Shown here in pieces: positions 6,824 to 13,895 of a stretch of 64,000 nucleotides of DNA. Source of the DNA: Occallatibacter riparius (GTDB lineage Bacteria; Acidobacteriota; Terriglobia; Terriglobales; Acidobacteriaceae); the NCBI RefSeq assembly GCF_025264625.1, contig NZ_CP093313.1, positions 5,828,001-5,892,000 of the forward strand. Reading direction: 5' to 3'. A model generated the notes under the pieces. The model did not search any database and was not told the DNA's origin. It saw only the letters and a program-made list of their open reading frames with translations. Within the stretch, counting starts at the first letter, position 1. Each line of letters begins with the position of its first letter. The position numbers and the translations under genes are program-made.

Positions 6824-9800
6824 ATGTCGGACGTCGCTCTCATTCTCATTGCGCCCTGTTCCCTTCTGGCCGGTGCCGCTCTGCAGATTCTCATTGCGAA
6901 GCTCTGTTCGGCTCGAATCAAGGGGATCGTCGCCACACTCTCGTGTTTGCCCGCGCTGTTGGCAGTCGCCGGAACGGCGCCGCTGCTGCAGTCCGGGCAG
7001 GCCATTCACGCGAACCTCGCCGGATGGGATGGGCCCCTGGCCCTTGTGCTGCACGCCGACGCACTCAGTGTGCTCTTCGCCCTGATGGGCACGGGGATCG
7101 GCGGCTTTGTGCTGCTCTATTCCATCGGGTACATGGCGCATGACAAGGCGGCAACGCGCTTCTACGCGTCGATGCTGGTCTTTATCGCCGGCTTCGTCGG
7201 GCTCGTATTCAGCGCAAACCTCTTGATCTTCTACCTGTGCTGGGAACTGGTCGGCCTGTGTTCCTTCAGCCTGGTGGGGTTCTGGTACACCAACCCAGAG
7301 GCCGTCAGCGGCGCGCGCAAGGTGCTGCTGATGACGCATATTGCCGGGTACGGGCTGCTGGCGGGGATCCTGTTGCTCTACTACCGCGCCGGAACCGCCC
7401 TGTGGACCGACCCCGCCGTCGCGCATGCGTTCACCGGTGGTGTGTTCTTCCTGATGCTGGCTGCGCTGGTTGCCAAATCAGTTCAGGTGCCGCTGCATAC
7501 GTGGATCCCGGAAGCAATGGCGGCTCCCACCCCGGTAAGCGCATTGCTGCATGCCGCCTGTTATGTGAAAGCCGGCGTCTATCTGGCCGCGCGGCTGCAC
7601 AGCTTTGGCGCCTGGCCGGCGTCGTGGGGCCAGAGCCTGATGTGGATTGGCACCCTCACCATGGCAGTCGGCGTGATGTACGCCATGGTGCAGACCGACC
7701 TGAAGCGAATGCTGGCCTTCTCCACGGTCAGCCAGATCGGCTACATGATGATGGGGCTGGGAATCGGCACTCCACTAGCCATCACGGCGGGCCTGCTCCA
7801 CTGCCTCAATCACGGATTCTTCAAGGGCGGACTCTTCCTCACGGCCGGGTCGGTCCAGCACGCCACCGGCACGCGCGACATGAACGAGCTTGGCGGCTTG
7901 GCTCCCAAGATGCCGCGCACCACCCTCTCGTGGCTCATCGGCATAGGCAGCATGGTGGGGTTCCCGCTGATGAGCGGGTTCGCCAGCAAGTGGATGCTGT
8001 ATGCAGCCGCGTTGCAGTCAAACAACGTGATTCCCGCCATGATCGCGTGGGCCGCAAGCCTGGGCACGGTGTTCATCGGCGCCAAGGCCACCAGCGCAGT
8101 GTTCCTCGGTCCCGCGGAAGAGAAGACCGAGAATGCGCATGAGTCGCCCATCTCCATGCAATGGGGCATGGGCCTGCTGGCCGCAGGAAGCATCGTCCTT
8201 GGCATTGCACCGCAACTGGCCGTGAACACGCTGCTGAATCCTGTGCTGAGGGCCTTCTCCCTTGGGCAGGGAGTAAATGTCACGTGGCTGGGCCTTTCCG
8301 CCGATGCGGGCATGTTCTCCTCGATTGGCGGCCTGATGCTGGCTATCATTTCGCTGGTCCTGGGCGGGCTGATCTATGCGATCGGCTACGCGGCGCGGCC
8401 CGTGCCCGTCGCAGTTTCGGCTGGCGGAACTGCTGTCCTGGGCGGACGCGGCGGCGGCATTTTCACTGGAGGCGAGCCCCTCCCGGATCGGGACCGCCTG
8501 ACCGCCGGCGACTTCTCCGATATCTTCCTGCAGAACTGGCGTTCGTTCTTCCAATGGACGAATGTCGATCGTGCTTACCTTGGCGTCTGGAAGGGTTTGC
8601 AGGCTGCATCGCGCGTGCTCGCCGCTGGTGTTGCATGGATGGAGCAGAATGCGCTCTGGCTCGTAGTTGCCCTTGCTGCTGCTGTGCTTGCCGCGTTGCG
8701 CTGGATCCTGCCTGGAGCGCCGTCCATAACGGCAGCCCCGGCATCAGAACTCCCGCAGGTTCCCCTGCTGATGATCGCCTCGTGTGGCGTTGCCGCTACG
8801 GCACTGCTCGCAGTCACGTTCGCGATCAAAGGAACACGAGCGCATGCGTCGCTGATGCTGCTGGCCGGTGCCTCTGCCGTGGGCGGCCTGATGATGCCGG
8901 GAGCGTGGCTACGTCTTGGCCTGCTGGAATTAGCAGCGCTACTCACGGTGGTGATCGTCTATCAAACGGCGCGCAGCCAGACAGCCAAAAACGTGTATCT
9001 CGCGGTCGTCGCGATCTCCGCAACGGCCAGCATCGCCGCGGAAATGCTCGACGCCGGCAGCCAGTGGCAGCGCGCGTTGCTCCTCACCGGGATATGCGTA
9101 AAGCTCGCCGCGGTACCCCTCTTCTTCTGGCTGCTTCGGCTTGCCGACGAGGTGCCTGCCGTGGTGCTCGGCCTCATCATCGCGGTGATCGATATGGCCG
9201 CGTTCGGTGAGTTTCTCATGGCCACTCAGGCCAATCCCGGCGTGCTCATACCGCAAGCGACGATCCTCTACGCTGCCGCACTTACCTCATTACTGGCAGC
9301 CCTGCTCATGCTCTCGCAGCGATCGTTGAAGCGCCTCCTGGTGCTCTCCACGGTTGAAGACGTCGGTTTCCTTCTGCTTGGCGCCGCCTCCGCCACGCAG
9401 ATTGGAATCGACGGGGCCATCGCCGCCGCCGCCACGCACTCTCTGGGCAAAGCGCTGCTATTCGCGTGCCTGAGCGCGCCGGAAGCAGGCGGTGAGTTGG
9501 AATCAAACCCCATCGCACTCGCAAGCCGATATCCGGTCAGCGCCTTCGGATTCCTCTTCGGCATGCTGGCCATGCTCGGGGTCCCACCCCTGCTCGGTTT
9601 CATCGGTCGCTGGCGCCTCTACGAAACAGCACTGCGCATCAGTCCTCTGCTTGCCGCCGTATTCATCGCGTCTTCTATCCTGGCGCTGATCGCGTATACG
9701 CTCGCTCTCACGCGCAACTGGTGGGGTCCCCCTGACGAACCGGTCTCCCAGGACGGCCGCGAGCCACGCCTCGTGCAGGCAGCGATCGTTGTACTCTTCC

Positions 9801-9865
9801 TCATTCTGCTGGCCGGCGGAGCGTGGCCAGACCTTTTGCAGACGCTCACAGGAGGCCGCCTATGA
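6824..9865 (+). CDS. Group 4 hydrogenase antiporter-like subunit, double-length fusion
   Basis: Membrane arm of an energy-converting hydrogenase. Residues about 1-520 are a full NuoL/HyfB/HycC-like module: the conserved Glu segment CWELVGLCSFSLVGF, Lys in LVAKSVQVPLHTWIPEAMAAPTPVSALLHAA, and DLKRMLAFSTVSQIGYMMMGL. Residues about 650-1005 are a second, shorter antiporter-like module (SLKRLLVLSTVEDVGFLLLGAAS, THSLGKALLFACLS, LAMLGVPPLLGFIGRWRLYE). A loop/helix region (about 540-620, GGGGIFTGGEPLPDRD nearby) links them. At 1013 residues it is about twice a normal HycC/NuoL; two ion-translocating units appear fused. No Shine-Dalgarno precedes the ATG, and the predicted promoter implies a leaderless message. 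It is first in a six-gene operon with 4-base ATGA overlaps. Confidence 0.88.
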   Translation: MSDVALILIAPCSLLAGAALQILIAKLCSARIKGIVATLSCLPALLAVAGTAPLLQSGQAIHANLAGWDGPLALVLHADALSVLFALMGTGIGGFVLLYSIGYMAHDKAATRFYASMLVFIAGFVGLVFSANLLIFYLCWELVGLCSFSLVGFWYTNPEAVSGARKVLLMTHIAGYGLLAGILLLYYRAGTALWTDPAVAHAFTGGVFFLMLAALVAKSVQVPLHTWIPEAMAAPTPVSALLHAACYVKAGVYLAARLHSFGAWPASWGQSLMWIGTLTMAVGVMYAMVQTDLKRMLAFSTVSQIGYMMMGLGIGTPLAITAGLLHCLNHGFFKGGLFLTAGSVQHATGTRDMNELGGLAPKMPRTTLSWLIGIGSMVGFPLMSGFASKWMLYAAALQSNNVIPAMIAWAASLGTVFIGAKATSAVFLGPAEEKTENAHESPISMQWGMGLLAAGSIVLGIAPQLAVNTLLNPVLRAFSLGQGVNVTWLGLSADAGMFSSIGGLMLAIISLVLGGLIYAIGYAARPVPVAVSAGGTAVLGGRGGGIFTGGEPLPDRDRLTAGDFSDIFLQNWRSFFQWTNVDRAYLGVWKGLQAASRVLAAGVAWMEQNALWLVVALAAAVLAALRWILPGAPSITAAPASELPQVPLLMIASCGVAATALLAVTFAIKGTRAHASLMLLAGASAVGGLMMPGAWLRLGLLELAALLTVVIVYQTARSQTAKNVYLAVVAISATASIAAEMLDAGSQWQRALLLTGICVKLAAVPLFFWLLRLADEVPAVVLGLIIAVIDMAAFGEFLMATQANPGVLIPQATILYAAALTSLLAALLMLSQRSLKRLLVLSTVEDVGFLLLGAASATQIGIDGAIAAAATHSLGKALLFACLSAPEAGGELESNPIALASRYPVSAFGFLFGMLAMLGVPPLLGFIGRWRLYETALRISPLLAAVFIASSILALIAYTLALTRNWWGPPDEPVSQDGREPRLVQAAIVVLFLILLAGGAWPDLLQTLTGGRL

Positions 9866-10356
9866 AGGCCCTGGATCGGCTTATGTGCACCTGCCGCCGC
9901 CGCAGCCCCTGGCTGTTCCACATGAACTCCGGCAGTTGCAACGGCTGCGATATCGAGCTCGTCGCCGCCATCACTCCCCGCTACGACGCCGAGCAGCTTG
10001 GAGTGCAACTGGAAGGCAGCCCGCGCCACGCAGACATCCTCTGCATCACCGGACCAGTGACCCGCAACGCAGTCGGCGCAATCGAGACCGTCTACGGCCA
10101 GGTGCTGAATCCGAAAGCTGTAGTCGCCATCGGCTCCTGCCCGGCCACGACAAACGTATTCATCGACAGCCGTACCATCGACGGGCCGCTCGACAAGCAC
10201 ATCCCTGTCGATGTCTTCGTACCCGGCTGCCCCCCGCGTCCCGACGCCATCATCCAGGGAATCGTCAAGGCCGCGACCATCCTGGCAGAACGAGCCGCAT
10301 CGCCCTCTCCGCCAGAAGCGCCGAAGCCTGAAGCAGCGCCGGAGGTGCAGGCATGA
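9862..10356 (+). CDS. Group 4 [NiFe]-hydrogenase small subunit (HycG/EchC/NuoB-like)
   Basis: Carries the proximal [4Fe-4S] cluster that passes electrons between the ferredoxin subunit and the NiFe site. Cluster cysteines are in SGSCNGCDIE (Cys26, Cys29), AIGSCPATTN (about Cys95) and VPGCPPRPD (about Cys126), the standard C-x2-C...C...C pattern. The start is the ATG at 9862 with GGAGG 6 bases upstream, overlapping the previous stop by 4 bases; an earlier in-frame start (9823) would read back into the preceding gene and lacks support. 164 residues, with a Pro/Ala-rich tail. Confidence 0.9.
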   Translation: MKALDRLMCTCRRRSPWLFHMNSGSCNGCDIELVAAITPRYDAEQLGVQLEGSPRHADILCITGPVTRNAVGAIETVYGQVLNPKAVVAIGSCPATTNVFIDSRTIDGPLDKHIPVDVFVPGCPPRPDAIIQGIVKAATILAERAASPSPPEAPKPEAAPEVQA

Positions 10357-11267
10357 ATCTCCTCACCGCTCTGGCGCGGTTGCTCATCTTTCCCGGACTT
10401 CTCTTCTGTGTTCCGGCGGCTTGGTTCTTCCTCTGGGTCGAACGCAAATCGGTCGCCCTCATGCAGGGCCGTATCGGGCCCCCGTTCATGCAGCCTTTCT
10501 ACGACTTCGTCAAACTGCTCGGCAAAGACACGCCTGATCGTCCCGGCATCGTCGGCCTGCTCATGCGACTGTGGCCGCTGCTCGCAGTTGCGTCCACGGC
10601 CGGCGCAGTAGCGCTCCTACCCGTGCTACCCGCGTATGGCGGATTCCAGGGCGACTTGATTCTGCTGCTCGCCCTGCTTGAAGTGCCGCCCATCTGCATC
10701 ATCGCAGCCGGATTCTCCTCGCGCTCCATCTTCTCGGAGATCGGCTCGGCACGCGAAGCTGCCCTCACCGTCTCGTACAACGTGGTGTTCCTGCTGGCGA
10801 TCCTCTCCATTGCCGCCGCGCAGCACACCTTCCGCCTCGACGCTCTCGCGCACCTGCCGCCATCGCCGCTGCTCTGGCTCGGCATCATCGCGCTGGTCAT
10901 CTGCCTGCCTGCCAAGCTTCATATCAATCCGTTCTCACTACCCAATGCGGAACAGGAGATTTACTCCGGCCCCATCATCGAATACTCCGGCCCCGAGCTT
11001 GCCATGTGGGAGCTCTCGCACGGGCTCGAATGGGTAGCCGCTACCGGACTTGTCGCCACGCTGGTCGCCCCGCAAATAGGAACATGGTGGCTGGCGGCCA
11101 TTGTCTTCGTTCTGCTGTGCTGTGGCCTTGTTGTTCTGCTTGCCGCAGTCGCAGCCGCAACAGCGCGCATCGCCATCGATAACACAGTCCGCTTCTACTG
11201 GCAGTGCACGCTCGTCTTCGCGGTCCTGGTCGTCTCGTCCGCCATCCTCATGAGGTTCAGGTCATGA
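10353..11267 (+). CDS. Group 4 hydrogenase membrane subunit (HycD/EchB/NuoH-like)
   Basis: 304-residue integral membrane protein that docks the soluble hydrogenase module to the ion-pumping arm and forms the lateral channel of the NuoH type. About eight hydrophobic segments are visible. Family signatures: WVERKSVALMQGRIGPP at about residues 28-44 and NPFSLPNAEQEIYSGPIIEYSG at about 190-212, rich in the conserved Glu residues used in ion coupling. It overlaps both neighbours by 4 bases (ATGA), so it is translationally coupled within the operon. Confidence 0.9.
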   Translation: MNLLTALARLLIFPGLLFCVPAAWFFLWVERKSVALMQGRIGPPFMQPFYDFVKLLGKDTPDRPGIVGLLMRLWPLLAVASTAGAVALLPVLPAYGGFQGDLILLLALLEVPPICIIAAGFSSRSIFSEIGSAREAALTVSYNVVFLLAILSIAAAQHTFRLDALAHLPPSPLLWLGIIALVICLPAKLHINPFSLPNAEQEIYSGPIIEYSGPELAMWELSHGLEWVAATGLVATLVAPQIGTWWLAAIVFVLLCCGLVVLLAAVAAATARIAIDNTVRFYWQCTLVFAVLVVSSAILMRFRS

Positions 11268-11683
11268 ACATGCTGCTCATGCTGTGGAAGAACTTCTGGA
11301 GCGGCCCTCGGACGCTGCTCTTCCCCGAACGGCCGCGCGTAACGCAGCGCTTCCGCGGGCTCGTCCAGTTCGACCCCGACAAATGCGGCGGCTGCGCCAT
11401 CTGCAAGTTCCGCTGCACCTCGCGCGCCATTGACTTCAAAGGCGGCAAGGGCGAGTTCACGTGGAGCTACAACCCCGGCCAGTGCACCTTCTGCGGCCGC
11501 TGCGTTGAGGGCTGCAAAGATCACGCGCTAAGCCAGGAAATGGCCCCGCCTCCTATCTACACCACATCCGGCGAGTTGAAGAAGTCCTATACCGTCGCAC
11601 GCAAGGCCACCGTCAAGCCCGCCACTGCACCGGCCGCGCAGACCTCAACTCCCGCAACCTCCAACATCGGAGGCGCACAATGA
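11264..11683 (+). CDS. Group 4 hydrogenase 2x[4Fe-4S] ferredoxin subunit (HycF/EchF/NuoI-like)
   Basis: 139-residue electron-transfer subunit with two [4Fe-4S] motifs: CGGCAICKFRC-like (Cys-x2-Cys-x2-Cys-x3-Cys with the third ligand spacing C-A-I-C-K-F-R-C) and CTFCGRCVEGC. The first cluster departs from the usual terminal Cys-Pro, reading RCTS instead. It takes electrons from reduced ferredoxin, probably made by the pyruvate oxidoreductase at 21.4-25.0 kb, towards the small subunit. The start is taken at 11264, where the ATG overlaps the upstream stop; the open frame extends to 11204 but that part lies inside the NuoH-like gene. The C-terminal 30 residues are Thr/Ala/Pro-rich and probably disordered. 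Confidence 0.88.
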   Translation: MNMLLMLWKNFWSGPRTLLFPERPRVTQRFRGLVQFDPDKCGGCAICKFRCTSRAIDFKGGKGEFTWSYNPGQCTFCGRCVEGCKDHALSQEMAPPPIYTTSGELKKSYTVARKATVKPATAPAAQTSTPATSNIGGAQ

Positions 11684-12123
11684 GCACTCCTGCAAGCACT
11701 CTCCCCGCAATGCCCGAAGTTCCGGGTATATGGACTGAACGGGGCGGCGTCTTCTGGCTCGACGAGCACGGCCTCAACGTGCGCGAAGTGGCCGCGAGCA
11801 TGAATGCCTCCGGAGCGCGCTTTGTCACCATCACCGCCTATCAGTTGCCAAAAGACGAAGGCTTCCGCCTCGAATATCACTGGGACCTCGCCGGCCGTCT
11901 GCTGGGCTTTGGATTCAATGTGGCCGGCAGCTCAACCGACAGCATCTACGACCTCTGCGAAGCATCTGACTGGATCGAACGCGAAATCCACGAGGGTTTC
12001 GGCATCAACTTCACCGGCCGCGAGTATGAGCCTCTGCAGATACGCAGCGGAGCCGCCATCGGCGTCAATCTGCGCGAAATCGGCCAGCCTGGCCCAACGC
12101 CCAAGCAGGAGGTCCTGCAATGA
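11680..12123 (+). CDS. Group 4 hydrogenase NuoC-like (30 kDa-type) subunit
   Basis: 147-residue peripheral subunit corresponding to NuoC or to the N-terminal part of HycE. The family segment YDLCEASDWIEREIHEGFGINFTGREYEPLQI occupies about residues 88-120, with the W-x-ERE-x-x-(D/E)-(F/M)-(Y/F)-G-I pattern used to recognise NuoC proteins. The upstream region is shorter than in NuoC. It has no cofactor motifs and stabilises the catalytic pair. It overlaps its neighbours by ATGA on both sides. Confidence 0.85.
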   Translation: MSTPASTLPAMPEVPGIWTERGGVFWLDEHGLNVREVAASMNASGARFVTITAYQLPKDEGFRLEYHWDLAGRLLGFGFNVAGSSTDSIYDLCEASDWIEREIHEGFGINFTGREYEPLQIRSGAAIGVNLREIGQPGPTPKQEVLQ

Positions 12124-13202
12124 GCTACAAAATCCCCATGGGCCCATTCCACCCCGCGCTGGAAGAGCCCTACAAGCTCGACATGACCTGCGAAGGCGAA
12201 ACCGTGCGCGAAGCGAAACTGCACATCGGCTTCAACTTCCGCGGCATTGAGCACCTGGCCGAGACGCGCAACTACATCCAGGTGGTCGCCCTCATGGAGC
12301 GCGTGTGCGGCATCTGCTCTTTCATCCACACGCTCACACTGTGCCAGGCCATGGAGAAGCTCACCGGCCTGGAGCCCCCTCCGCGCGCGAAATACATCCG
12401 CGTGGCAATGGCCGAGCTCGAACGCCTGCACTCGCACGTCCTCTGGGCCGGAATCGCCGCCAAACTCATGGGCTTCAAGACCATGTTCATGACATGCTTC
12501 GAGTTACGCGAGAAAGTCATGGATGTGCTCCAAGCCATTTCCGGCAATCGCGTCAATTACTCAATGAATTGCATCGGCGGCGTCAACCGCGATATCGAAG
12601 ACCCGCTCTCGCTCCTCCCGATGATCGACGTCCTGGAGCGGGAGATGGTGCGCACCGTCATCCCCATCTTCACAACGAGCAGAACAGCCATGTCGCGGTG
12701 CGCGGGCATCGGGGTGCTCACGCATGAGAAGGCCTTATCGCTCGCCGTCGTCGGCCCGGTTGCGCGCGCTTCGGGAGTTGGGCAGGACCTCCGCCGCGAC
12801 GCTCCCTATGCCGCTTACGAAGAGATGCAGTTCGAAGTGCCGGTTGAGCCTGACGGCGATGTAAAGGCCCGGCTGCTGGTCCGCGCGCTTGAGATTCTCG
12901 AAAGCTGCAAAATCCTCCGCCAGGCGCTGGGCAACATGCCCCCCGGCGAAATCGTCACGGGCGACGGCAAGTTCAATTTCATCAGCGGCACAGCCACAGC
13001 TCGTGTCGAAGCGCCGCGCGGTGAAGTCATGTATAGCGTTACGTGGAAGGAACATTCCCGCAATCCATCACGTGTTCACGTGCGCACGCCCACGTTCGCT
13101 AACATGCCTGCCGTCCGCTACATGGTCATGGGCGCCCGCCTCGCGGATACGCCGCTCATCCAGGCATCCATCGATCCCTGCTACTCATGCACTGACAGGT
13201 GA
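12120..13202 (+). CDS. Group 4 [NiFe]-hydrogenase large (catalytic) subunit, HycE/EchE-like
   Basis: 360-residue catalytic subunit that binds the NiFe(CN)2CO centre and makes or oxidises H2. All four metal-binding cysteines are present: L1 motif RVCGICSFIH (Cys63, Cys66) and L2 motif DPCYSCTDR (Cys354, Cys357). This separates it from NuoD and from cysteine-lacking hydrogenase-related (Ehr) complexes. The protein ends exactly at the Arg of CTDR, where maturation endopeptidases normally cut, so there is no C-terminal extension and no protease is needed for this subunit. It is the last gene of the operon and is followed by 195 bases containing the hox promoter. The subgroup within group 4 cannot be fixed without phylogeny. 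Confidence 0.93.
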   Translation: MSYKIPMGPFHPALEEPYKLDMTCEGETVREAKLHIGFNFRGIEHLAETRNYIQVVALMERVCGICSFIHTLTLCQAMEKLTGLEPPPRAKYIRVAMAELERLHSHVLWAGIAAKLMGFKTMFMTCFELREKVMDVLQAISGNRVNYSMNCIGGVNRDIEDPLSLLPMIDVLEREMVRTVIPIFTTSRTAMSRCAGIGVLTHEKALSLAVVGPVARASGVGQDLRRDAPYAAYEEMQFEVPVEPDGDVKARLLVRALEILESCKILRQALGNMPPGEIVTGDGKFNFISGTATARVEAPRGEVMYSVTWKEHSRNPSRVHVRTPTFANMPAVRYMVMGARLADTPLIQASIDPCYSCTDR

Positions 13203-13281
13203 CGCCCGTTACTTTCCAGAAACTGGCAATAGTGCCAATTGCGAACAAATCTTCCCGACGTATCATCGGGCACATTCTTAA

Positions 13282-13324
13282 GTGACAGATGTCACGGCCA
13301 ATCGTGTTGCTTTTTGACTATAAA
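13282..13324 (+). promoter_or_regulatory. hox operon promoter with CRP/FNR-type box
   Basis: GTGA-CAGATG-TCAC (13282-13295; a palindrome with 6-bp perfect arms GTGACA/TGTCAC) is followed by TATAAA at 13319-13324, whose first base is 30.5 bases from the palindrome centre. This is the same geometry as the group 4 promoter. There is no good -35, as expected for an activator-dependent class II promoter. A second small inverted repeat, TGGCA-atag-TGCCA, lies at 13224-13237. The leader to the hoxE GTG would be about 67 bases. Confidence 0.6.
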
Positions 13325-13397
13325 GAAGCGAACGCGACGCGCAATAAGAATCGCCGCACGAGTTCCACGCGGTGAAAGGTCGCGATCGGGAGGAAAT

Positions 13398-13895
13398 GTG
13401 CCAGTATTCACACCGCCCCCGCTGCCCAGTGACGACAAGCGTTGGAAAATCGTCAATGGCACCATGCGCAAAAACGGGTTCGCCCGCCACGCACTGATCG
13501 AAACCCTTCATACAGTTCAATCGTCGTTCGGTTATCTGGACGACACGGCCATCCGTTTTGTGGCGCAATCGCTGAAAGTTCCTCTCAGCCAGGCTTACGG
13601 GGTGGTGACCTTCTATCACTATTTCAGCCTGAAACCTCCCGGCAAGCACACCATGACCATCTGCACCGGCACGGCCTGCTACATCAAGGGCACAGACAAG
13701 CTTGTGGCCGATGCAGAAAAACACCTGAATGTCTCTGCGGGCAACACCACCAAGGATGGCCAGATCAGCCTGATGACTGCCCGTTGCGTGGGCGCCTGCG
13801 GACGCGCTCCCGTCGTTCTCACGGACGGCCAGATGGTCGGACAGATGTCATCGGAGCACATGATCGAGCAACTGGAAAGGTGGGCGGTGGAATGA
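13398..13895 (+). CDS. hoxE: Bidirectional hydrogenase diaphorase subunit HoxE
   Basis: 165-residue NuoE-like subunit with a thioredoxin-fold [2Fe-2S] domain: CTGTACYIKG and CVGACGRAP supply the Cys-x4-Cys...Cys-x3-Cys ligands, and SLKVPLSQAYGVVTFYHYFS is the conserved helical segment. The start is the GTG at 13398, with GGGAGG 4-5 bases upstream; the frame stays open to 13239 but that part is unlike HoxE, lies in the promoter region and has no ribosome-binding site. First gene of hoxEFUYH. It overlaps hoxF by 4 bases. Confidence 0.88.
   Translation: MPVFTPPPLPSDDKRWKIVNGTMRKNGFARHALIETLHTVQSSFGYLDDTAIRFVAQSLKVPLSQAYGVVTFYHYFSLKPPGKHTMTICTGTACYIKGTDKLVADAEKHLNVSAGNTTKDGQISLMTARCVGACGRAPVVLTDGQMVGQMSSEHMIEQLERWAVE

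Noticed and set aside
13224..13243. Sigma-54 promoter (TGGC...TTGC) before hox
   Set aside because: The GG and GC elements are four bases too far apart for the -24/-12 spacing; the sequence is better read as a small inverted repeat.
13239..13397. N-terminal extension of hoxE
   Set aside because: The frame is open but crosses the predicted -10 at 13319-13324, is unlike HoxE and lacks a ribosome-binding site, whereas GTG 13398 has GGGAGG at the right distance.
13442..13891. 150-codon N-terminal extension of hoxF
   Set aside because: This is hoxE read in another frame; the ATG at 13892 overlaps the hoxE stop as in the rest of the operon.
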